NCBI RefSeq assembly: GCF_023898315.1
Contig: NC_064621.1
Location: forward strand, 19,590,501-19,654,500
DNA from: Schistocerca nitens
Taxonomy: Eukaryota > Arthropoda > Insecta > Orthoptera > Acrididae
DNA length: 64,000 nucleotides
Direction of reading: 5' to 3'
Both the position numbers and the translations under genes were made by a program. This document shows positions 56,042 through 64,000 of this stretch, piece after piece (within the stretch, counting starts at the first letter, position 1; each line of letters opens with the position of its first letter). The notes beneath the pieces are model-generated. The model saw only the letters and a list, made by a program, of their open reading frames with translations, searched no databases and was not told where the DNA came from.

Positions 56042-57210
56042 CCCCCATTCGTACGTAACACATGAGAAATTCCTATCCCCTAGACACCGATGATGGCGCG
56101 ATCGCAGGTACGGTCGACGCGGCTGACACCTGTCAAACCACGCACAGGCCCCCCACCCACGTCCCGCAAGCGGGGGCATCTCATTCATCATTTCTGAGAA
56201 ATTCCTATCCAAATATGTGTTCACCTAGAGACATATGCTGACATGATCGGGCGGGACCACAGTAGCGAGATGCCCCTGAAGGCAGGCGAAAGTTGAATGT
56301 AACCACCATTGATAACACGTCCAGATAGGGTCGGGGGGCTTATTTACTCCAAGCAGAACCGCGCACATGGGTAGGTCCTCCATACCCTCACTCTAACTGC
56401 GGTCAGGCGAAGACACTGCAGAATACCATTCCACAATAGCAGAACCTGCTTTCCGCTTAGCGATTCTAACGGACCATAAGTGAAATTTGACTGACACTTC
56501 ACTGCGCGCAGCTACATACCACCGCGAAGTGAGGCAGCTGCAGTTCGGGTCCCGTGTGCTCCGTCACAGTCCCCAAGCTGGCATCGTCGAACACCGGTGA
56601 AATTTGCATGCTTCTATACAGTCACCGTTATACTCGCATAGCATTCCAAAGCGCGTTCACGGCAGTCTCATATTCGAGCCATCTCCAGACGCCACTTGTC
56701 TCTACCATTGAAGGCAGAATAGCACAGAGCGTGTTGACACACGCGTTCAACCGCACATACCCGCCCCAGCGTGACTGACACATCGCCATCTAAAACATTC
56801 TCAGTGTTATTCTTACGTCACTTGGCTTTGTGAAAAAAAAAATATCAGCCAAGTTCAGCTCTCCCTAATTTTATAATGCCCCAGAAATAGTTAACGCTCG
56901 CTTCCTGTTGTCTCAGCTTGTATGCGCCAAAATTCCTACCCTAACAGAACCGGTTTACCAAAATACCGCCTAATCCAGTCTTCCTCCCGGACATAACGTG
57001 ATAGCCTTCCTGCTCTCAACATACACAAATGTTCTCACCGCTCCTATATCCCACCACAATCAATCGAGCATTCTAATTGGCTCTTCTCGAATTTACCAGT
57101 CGCATTACTAACGCCGTCGGTATCGAAGCACCATCCACCTCTTCTTTCTGGGGCTTTCTGTCGTTATTTCGCAACGATTGCTAAATTGCACCAACAGTTC
57201 CCTCAATCTA
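56042..57210. repeat. Third copy of the fold-back arm sequence, left piece
   Basis: From about 56520 the sequence follows the left arm of inverted repeat 1 at 13400-13950: ccatctaaaacattctcagtgtta matches 13502-13527, and ccagaaatagttaacgctcgctt matches 13590-13613. It is cut at the TA 57209-57210 by the mariner element and continues after 58514. This copy is single-armed in the window. Confidence 0.75.
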
Positions 57211-58512
57211 CGAGGTGCATTCAGGTTCTAAGGCCTCCGATTTTTTTTCTCCGGACTGGAAAGAGATAGAAACATGCGCATTGTTTTAAAATGAGGCCGC
57301 GTTCATTGTCAATACGTCCCAGAGATGGCAGCACCGTTCGGCAGATGGAATTTTACCGCCAGCGGCGAGAATGAGAACTGTTTTAAATACTTAAAATGGC
57401 GACGTTTTCCTTACTTCAACAGCGTGCAATCATTCGTTTTCTGAATTTGCGTGGTCTGACATCGACAGTTGAAGGAGACATGTGGTGATGGAGTTATGGA
57501 TGTGTCGAAAGTGCGTTTGTGGGTGCGACAGTTTAATGAAGGCAGAACATCGTGTGACAAACCGAAACAACCTCGGGCTCGCAAAAGCCGGTCTGACGAC
57601 ATGATCGAGAAAGTGGAGAGAATTGTTTTGGGGGATCGCCGAATGACTGTTGAACATATCGCCTCCAGAGTTGGCATTTCTGCGGGTTCTGTGCACACAA
57701 TACTGCATGACGACCTGAAAATGCGAAAAGTGTCATCCAGGTGGGTGCCACGAATGCTGACAGACGACCACACGGCTGCCTGTGTGGCATGTTGCCAAGC
57801 AATGTTGACGCGCAACGACAGCATGAATGGGACTTTCTTTTCGTCGGTTGTGACAATGGATGAGACGTGGATGCCATTTTTCAATCCAGAAACAAAGCGC
57901 CAGTCAGCTCAATGGAAGCATACAGATTCACCGCCACCAAAAAAATTTCGGGTAACCGCCAGTTCTGAAAAAATGGTGGTGTCCATGTTCTGGGACAGCG
58001 AGGGCGTAATCCTTACCCACTGCGTTCCAAAGTGCACTACGGTAACAGGTGCATCCTACGAAAATGTTTTGAAAAACAAATTCCTTCCTGCACTGCAACA
58101 AAAACGTCCGGGAAGGGCTGCGCGTGTGCTGTTTCACCGAGACAACGCACCCGCACATCGAGCTAACGTTACGCAACAGTTTCTTCGTGATAACAACTTT
58201 GAAGTGATTCCTCATGCTCCCTACTCACCTGACCTGGCTCCTAGTGACTTTTGGCTTTTTCCAACAATGAAAGACACTCTTCGTGGCCGCACATTCACCA
58301 GCCGTGCTGCTATTGCCTCAGCGATTTTCCAGTGGTCAAAACAGACTACTAAAGAAGCCTTCGCCGCTGCCATGGAATCATGGCGTCAGCGTTGTGAAAA
58401 ATGTATACGTCTGCAGGGCGATTACGTCGAGAAGTAACGCCAGTTTCATCGATTTCGGGTGAGTAGTTAATTAGAAAAAAAATCGGAGGCCTTAGAACTT
58501 GAATGCACCTCG
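57211..58512 (+). mobile_element. mariner (DD34D) transposon, nearly intact
   Basis: 1302 bp. Terminal inverted repeats of 40 bp with a single mismatch (cgaggtgcattcaggttcta from 57211; complement ending at 58512), with target TA at 57209-57210 and 58513-58514. The element interrupts the fold-back-family copy at 56520-59410. Good TIR preservation indicates a fairly recent insertion. Confidence 0.95.
57396..58437 (+). pseudogene. mariner transposase with one N-terminal frameshift
   Basis: The ATG at 57396 begins MATFSLLQQRAIIRFLNLRG, the usual mariner start. A small deletion near 57465-57475 shifts the frame, after which an uninterrupted frame runs to 58437. Motifs: VSKVRLWVRQFNEGRTSC, GISAGSVHTILHDDLKMRK (second helix-turn-helix), RWVPRMLT (WVPHEL linker variant), VVTMDETWMPFF (first D), VLFHRDNAPAHRAN (second D), PYSPDLAPSDFWLFPTMK (third D). 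By count 34 residues lie between the second and third D (DD34D). All catalytic residues are intact, so a single frameshift separates this copy from a full-length enzyme. Confidence 0.92.
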
Positions 58513-59414
58513 TATACACCCCCAACCTGTTCTTTCTTTCTACAGACGCTACACTAAGTGGTAATAAACTACTTTACACCGATCACCATTTTGTACCAAC
58601 AACTAAACATTGCAAAGTTGTCTACAGGTCATAAAACACAAACGACACTCGCAAGAATATTGGAGCGTCAAACCGATCTCCAACCAGGGAATATATCACC
58701 TAGTACCGTCTCGATCTAGTAAACATGCAATTCATATCCATCACAATACCAAATCATCCCCTTTACATCAACGAACCGAAGTCACTCTCAGAACTGATGT
58801 TCAAAGGCAGGCTCGTTTCCCCTCGGCACAAACGCGTTACTGTTTCCGCTTTCTTGCTCGCATTTCTACAGACATCTGCAGACTCATCGATTACAAGAAC
58901 ACCCGTATTTTCGACATAATATTATGCAATTTTCCCCGTACTTCTCGATACCAAGAACACAGCACTAGCCTCCCGATCGCTAACGCAACGTAATGCACAA
59001 GATACAGACTGTAAATTATTTCTCCACAAACAATAAATGTTAGCGAGGTGCAGCGTGGTATTCACCATTGACTAACCAGAAACAAGTAGAGTAAACTGAT
59101 ATTCGCACTCTCGAATATCGAAGTCGGTCAACTAACAGATTCCAGATGATCAATATTCCTTACAAACCAACTAGGGTCTCTCCCACGTCTAGAGAACGGG
59201 CAAACCTGTGTCCAACACACCACAATCGATCTTCCTTCAACTAAATAAAGGCACCAAATGTAAAAGGCACCAAATGTGCAGAAGCAATCGGCCGAACAAT
59301 TTACATGGCAGGGAATAACACGCCACCGCAAACGCATCATCTCAAAGTTACATTTGATCACGAAAGCCACCGAGCACATACTAAGTATTAGATCGCTCTT
59401 CGGACGTCTAGAAG
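58513..59414. repeat. Third copy of the fold-back arm sequence, right piece
   Basis: Resumes after the mariner. caaaccgatctccaacc-agg-aatatatcacc near 58669 matches 14214-14243, and the block up to about 59410 (tactaagtattagatcgctcttcg) matches 15082-15115. It ends where the LTR-type element seems to begin. Confidence 0.75.
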
Positions 59415-61140
59415 ATGGTGAAAGGTCTCTGTTGGATTCTTTTCATGTTTAATTTCTCAAATTTGTTGTCTTTTAAGGAATAAATTCCTCTTCTAAATTT
59501 ACTGTGGCGTTTCTGACTATCTGGGAGGAGACTGAGTAGTGGAACGTGTTACTTTTACACGTAAACAAGAACGATCTCTCACACTACTACACTTTAAAGC
59601 ACAGTTTATATGTAATTCTTATATGTAATTCATGTCACACAGTCTCATACGGAACCTACATCCGCTTTCTTTTATATACTGTGTATGATAAGATACTGTC
59701 ATCCCCCTTCCCTTCTGTGTGAGAGGATGAATGATCAAATGTGTTTGTAGCTGCATGCTTGAGGGTAGCAGACAAGGCTGTCTGCTAGAGAACAGTAGGA
59801 CCAACGTTGAAACAGGTAGCTACGTTTCCTAAAAGCAGAGAGGTTTCCATTCTTAGTATGGTCCGGTCCGTCCCCTGTCATGTTGGTATAGGAAGCTGCC
59901 CCTCTGGCGCCTTCCGTTGGTCTTTGTGAGCGACTCTCGGGAGCACGCTGGGTAGTTCAGTGGGAGTCTGGCAGCTGGAGAGTAAGCAGTTGGAGTCCAG
60001 TAGTAGCGCAGGGCAGTCCAGCAGTTGCAGTCTGGCGGTGCGAGCGTCTGAAGTGGTAAGATCTCCGGCTAAGCGCGTGTCTGTTAAGTCCATAGGACAA
60101 TGGATTTGTTAAGTTCAGCTTAACTGAGAATTTAATCATTTTATTTCGGGTTAGCTTTAAAATAGCTAAGGTTATCTTTAATTCCAGCGGAGTGTAATTC
60201 TCGTGTCCAGTTCAGATTAATTGGCGGTAGTTGCTTTGTTATTACTTTGTGAGTAAAGTGGAACCACGTGTTGGTCAGTAACTCTAAGTAAGATCAATCT
60301 TAAAGGCAAATGCTTGTGTGTTTATAACGTATCGTCTTGAAAAGATTTTGAATATACCAACTTTTCTTTATGTTCAACCCACGTGGCGTGTACTTTGTGA
60401 GACCAGTACCACGTGCTTATATAACTGTTTGACCCATCAGGTTCGTAGTAAGACGTTAGTAACCAGTTCGAGGTTTTTGTTTTGTAATTTGTTTTTTGAT
60501 CTAATTTACTTTTATTATCTAAATTATTGCGGAGTTATACGCTTTCTGTAAACCAAGTTGACCACGTGAAGGGTAATTACAAGACGGACAGGATTGTGCT
60601 ATGAAAGTAATCTCTGAATCTGTTTGTAGTGATTAACTTTCTCTTGCATGCGTTTCAATGTTCTTTGTGTGTTGTTTTATGAATGCAGTGTTGTATCCAG
60701 TCTCCCAATCTTGGCTCCATATTTTATGTGTTCCGTAATATTCCAATCTCACAGTCTCACAATCGTAAATAAGGCACCAGCTCAGTTATAACTCACGTAT
60801 AATATGCTGAAATTTCAATGAACAATCTTTAAAATAAATTTGCAAATATAAACTGATTTCTTTCTTTTTATTTAAATTCTCCTTTTATATAGATATATTA
60901 CCGGTTGTTGTATGACTGTAAAAAGATTATAATCAATGATAGTCTGATTGGTAATGTGGTAAACCTAGACTAGTTACCCAGTCGTGAAACAGTGGCTCAG
61001 TAAACGCACGGTTAACCTCACAAGACAGCTCACAGTTTTAAACCGCTTTCATGGTCTAATTAGCACCCGATTTCAGCATACCAAATTCAAGTCACAATCT
61101 TACGCTATTCAGCAAAGCAAATTAGAGTTACAATCTTTCA
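59415..61140 (+). other. Candidate 5' LTR and leader of an LTR retroelement
   Basis: Lies between the end of the fold-back-family copy and a primer-binding-like sequence. AATAAA occurs at 60832-60837, and the segment ends ...caatctttca at 61140. No second LTR is within the window, so the assignment cannot be tested here. The left limit is approximate (a TG at 59415 is one of several possibilities). Confidence 0.35.
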
Positions 61141-61142
61141 CA

Positions 61143-61150
61143 TGGCGACC
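61143..61150 (+). promoter_or_regulatory. Candidate primer-binding site (tggcgacc)
   Basis: TGGCGACC directly follows the presumed LTR end after two bases. A TGG start is the rule for tRNA-primed elements because tRNAs end in CCA. Only the first about 8 bases look convincing. Confidence 0.4.
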
Positions 61151-61525
61151 CTGTTCTGTGATTCCGCTAGACTCTGGAATCTCTGAGACGTTAGATTGCA
61201 AGCGTTGTATAATCTTAATTTTTTTTCCCTACAGCGCTCAAACAACTTTTGCGTTGTTTCTGAGCAGACGTTCAAAAGATTCACGGCGTTGTTGAGCGGC
61301 GTTGTGTTGTTTGTCTTGTTTTGTTTTCTATATTTGTTTGTTCTATATATGTGTGTTTTTTTTTCTCTTCGCTTGTAAATTCCACGGTTTCGAACAAAGA
61401 TAAAAATTTGTTTTGCGTATGAAAAATTGCGTACTAGGTTGGGTATCTTTCTTGTGACTGTCGTAATTTTTGGGGGACACATTTATTGTGATTAGTGTGT
61501 TACGTACTGGGTGTAAATTGCACTA

Positions 61526-63613
61526 ATGCTGACACGTAACCAAGCTAAAAGTAAGCGGTCCGACAACTTAAGCAACATGGACCAAGGGGATAATTTGATT
61601 TCCAATATTAACGCGTCGGGCGGTTCCGAAAATGCAATGGGGAATACTTCAGACGAAATGCAAAACAGCACGAACGGGCTCACATCAGAGCCAGAAATTA
61701 ATTCGCCTCCAACTAACCAAATTGATTTGGCGGAATTCATGAAAGCCTTATTGCAACAAAATAAAGAATTGTTCCGAGAACAAAAAGAATCATCCGAAAA
61801 ATCGATTCGCGAGCTAGGCGAACAAATGACGCAAAAATCTGAGAAATCGATCCGCGAGCTAGGCGAACAAATGACGCAAAAATCTGAGAAATCGATCCGA
61901 GAGCTAGGCGAACAAATGACGCAAAAATCTGAGAAATCGATCCGAGAGCTAGGCGAACAAATAGACGAAAAACTAATCCAGCAGACAAATAAAGTCGACA
62001 AGTCGATGCAGAGAGTGTCCGATGATATCTCACAAAGAATAAACAATCTGGCAAGTGAAATAAAAAGCGATATTATGAAAGAATTAGGCCGTACATTTGA
62101 ACAAATCGATGACCGTCTGCAAGCCCTAGAACAGAGCAAGCAGTGTGGCGAGGCGGAATCTAAAGAAAGCGAAGAACGGCTACTTAGGAATTTCCAAGAG
62201 CTGAGAGAACAATGCCAAAGAGATCGTCAGCAGGTACTCTCGAGGGTCCAAGATGCTGAAACGCATTGTCCCACGGCCGTTAGCAACACAATAGCGGACA
62301 ACAGTTTAGCGATCCACGCGTTGGAACTGCAGGTCGAACAATTGAAGCAGACTGGGGCGGAGGACAAGAGACAAATAGATGAGAAGATCGCGGCATTAGC
62401 GGACATTGTAGGCACAATGAAGCTGACGGAAAGCGAGAACAATATCACACAGGTAGCGGCCGCAGAGACCGAAGAAGTGCGTTCGCTTCTTAAATTCCAG
62501 AAGGGACAGTTTGAAGTGAACAGACAACACAAAGCTGTAACAGGCGATTTACAAGAACGCGTGGCGCATCTGGAAAACCGCATGGCGTGTGATTCCGAAC
62601 TCGCCAATAGCAATAAAAATAGCCGTACGAACAGTGCAGAGAGGGACTCCGGCCACGAGGGAGATTGTGACGACAGGGAAGAATGTAATTTAAGGGGCAG
62701 ACATGAAACAAATAGAAACATTCAAGGGCCTCGCCAGGAGGAAATGCGGGGATTTGATTTCAAACATTTCCTTACGGTAAGAAAATTTGAGATATTCCGT
62801 AATTCTCAAAAAGGCATACATCCACGAGCATGGCTCGAGCAATTTGAGTTCTGTCTTCCTCCCGACTGGGCAAGTTCACATAAAATAGAGTATATGTGTG
62901 GCTATTTGGAAGGCGAACCGGCGAGTCGTATGAGGTCGGCAGCGCGTCACTGCAACTCCACTCGGGAGTTTCGACAAGCCTTTCTCTCCGCCTATTGGTC
63001 GGAAGCGGCACAAGATAGGGTCAAACATGGCATAATTATGCTGCCAAATTTGAACCAGTCTGGTTTCGGCAGCCCTGCACGCCTATTCGACCACATGCTG
63101 CAGGCAAATCAATTTTTATACGACCCATACGGACCTGCGGAACTAATTAGGATATGCATCACCAAATTGCCGATGCACTTGCGGCACGTCATTCTTGCGG
63201 GACGATGCAAAGAGGACGTGGAAACGTTTAAAACGCTTCTCCAAGAGTTGGAATACAATACACCAGAATGCCCGCCTAATCAGGCACAAAGTTATTACGG
63301 GGCACAGCAGCGCGATCGCAGTCGTGACCGTGTTACTAATCAACGGCGTGACTGGTCGTCGCGACGCGAACGAAACAATAATCGAGACAGGCCGTATAGA
63401 AACTGGGGTAACAGTCGCGAACACAGATGGAGCAACAGAAATGATCGAGGATGGGGACAAGATCGTGAACGCAACAGGTACGGCAACCAGCATCGTTACT
63501 ACGATGAACACGGTGGGAGTAGAATTGTAGGAGGAGCCCCACATGATGTCGAAATTCGGCCAGCCAACCCCAGACATAATCCAACAAATGGAAATGAACG
63601 AAACCGGCAATGA
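61526..63613 (+). CDS. Retroelement Gag-like protein, 695 residues, intact
   Basis: Starts MLTRNQAKSKRSDN at the first ATG after a 375-bp leader. Residues 85-300 are predominantly charged coiled coil, including four copies of a 15-residue repeat (EKSIRELGEQMTQKS). The core (about 410-580) has GFDFKHFLTVRKFEIF, HPRAWLEQFEFCLPPDWA, MCGYLEGEPASRMRSA, FRQAFLSAYWSEAAQDR and ILAGRCKEDVETFKTLLQEL, resembling the capsid-type domain of LTR retrotransposon Gags. The tail (590-670) is R/N-rich, likely RNA-binding, with no CCHC knuckle. The protein would assemble particles around element RNA. It is a diverged relative of the broken Gag in the large palindrome. No protease or RT frame follows in the remaining 390 bp. 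Confidence 0.85.
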   Translation: MLTRNQAKSKRSDNLSNMDQGDNLISNINASGGSENAMGNTSDEMQNSTNGLTSEPEINSPPTNQIDLAEFMKALLQQNKELFREQKESSEKSIRELGEQMTQKSEKSIRELGEQMTQKSEKSIRELGEQMTQKSEKSIRELGEQIDEKLIQQTNKVDKSMQRVSDDISQRINNLASEIKSDIMKELGRTFEQIDDRLQALEQSKQCGEAESKESEERLLRNFQELREQCQRDRQQVLSRVQDAETHCPTAVSNTIADNSLAIHALELQVEQLKQTGAEDKRQIDEKIAALADIVGTMKLTESENNITQVAAAETEEVRSLLKFQKGQFEVNRQHKAVTGDLQERVAHLENRMACDSELANSNKNSRTNSAERDSGHEGDCDDREECNLRGRHETNRNIQGPRQEEMRGFDFKHFLTVRKFEIFRNSQKGIHPRAWLEQFEFCLPPDWASSHKIEYMCGYLEGEPASRMRSAARHCNSTREFRQAFLSAYWSEAAQDRVKHGIIMLPNLNQSGFGSPARLFDHMLQANQFLYDPYGPAELIRICITKLPMHLRHVILAGRCKEDVETFKTLLQELEYNTPECPPNQAQSYYGAQQRDRSRDRVTNQRRDWSSRRERNNNRDRPYRNWGNSREHRWSNRNDRGWGQDRERNRYGNQHRYYDEHGGSRIVGGAPHDVEIRPANPRHNPTNGNERNRQ
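61796..61975 (+). repeat. Four tandem 45-bp units within gag
   Basis: Units at 61796-61840, 61841-61885, 61886-61930 and 61931-61975; the last diverges at its end. Each encodes 15 residues with heptad-like hydrophobic spacing. In-frame tandem duplication lengthens the coiled coil without disrupting the gene. Confidence 0.95.
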
Positions 63614-64000
63614 CAAATGATCAGCCCAGAAGGCGCCAAATCGGAACAAATGAGCGACATGGCAAATGAGTAGAGAGGATGGTGAAGAGAATGAATTGAT
63701 TAGTTTAAATTTGTGATGTATGCATTTTGAATAATATGATGGTAAATATAGTGATAAAGATATTTTTATGTGATTGATTGAAGTGATGTTGTTAATTTGT
63801 TTTCTTTCCTTGTGCAATTAGGATTTAGTTTGATTCAAACGTAAAGATAAAAGGTTTCCTTGTGAACAAGTGAAATGCTTTTTTTTGTGTCAATTGAAAA
63901 GAGTTGCTCCTGAGAGAAGCAAGATCGTTGATGAAATTGCAAGAACTCAGGGGAATATCCGATCTGTGGATATTATGGGTCTGGCAAACCCAGGTCCCCA
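63614..64000. other. Sequence after gag, no pol visible
   Basis: AT-rich, no open frame of note on the plus strand. A minus-strand open frame overlapping the gag tail is a shadow. If this is a standard LTR element, pol would be expected here or further downstream. Confidence 0.5.

Overview
The window looks like insect nuclear DNA, most likely from an orthopteran (locust or grasshopper). That is an inference from large intergenic space, tRNA-derived SINEs, RTE and Jockey/CR1-like LINEs, and many Tc1/mariner relatives. I see no host protein-coding gene. Nearly everything recognisable is a transposable element or a remnant of one, on both strands, often nested.

Layout. 0.3-4.3 kb: an old LINE split by a 5'-truncated RTE LINE with an exact 11-bp target duplication. 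4.9-6.9 kb: a decayed piggyBac element. 7.3-8.9 kb: a pogo/Tigger remnant. 9.3-12.3 kb: a SINE, a LINE remnant and a Tc1 remnant. 12.6-22.2 kb: a large non-coding inverted-repeat (fold-back) element whose ends are rich in CCAAGATGGCGG and TGACGTCA motifs. 22.2-25.0 kb: LINE and Tc1 fragments. 25.5-33.9 kb: a four-level nest, in which a Tc1/mariner-superfamily element holds a PIF/Harbinger element, which holds a full-length RTE LINE, which holds a GC-rich Tc1-like element. 34.9-37.2 kb: a compact element with long imperfect terminal inverted repeats and a TAA duplication, encoding a zinc-ribbon/putative DDE-type protein of an invertebrate family I cannot name. 38.1-43.7 kb: non-coding repeats of the fold-back family, split by an RTE LINE with an intact 987-residue ORF.

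43.7-56.0 kb is the most unusual part: a 12.3-kb near-perfect inverted repeat with 5'-AG/CT-3' termini and a candidate 6-bp target duplication (CCCCCA), as in Polinton/Maverick elements. It carries a truncated protein-primed family-B DNA polymerase gene joined head to tail to a retrotransposon-type Gag gene. The C-terminal part of the polymerase plus the whole gag is present twice, mirrored about a 1.6-kb unique centre that holds the N-terminal part of the polymerase. A SINE sits in one arm only.

56.0-59.4 kb is another copy of the fold-back family, split by an almost intact mariner. 59.4-64.0 kb is the 5' part of an LTR-type retroelement with a candidate LTR, a primer-site-like sequence and an intact 695-residue Gag related to the Gag in the large palindrome. 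No pol is visible before the window ends.

The elements do not form a pathway. They record successive insertions, whose order can be read from the nesting and target-site duplications.
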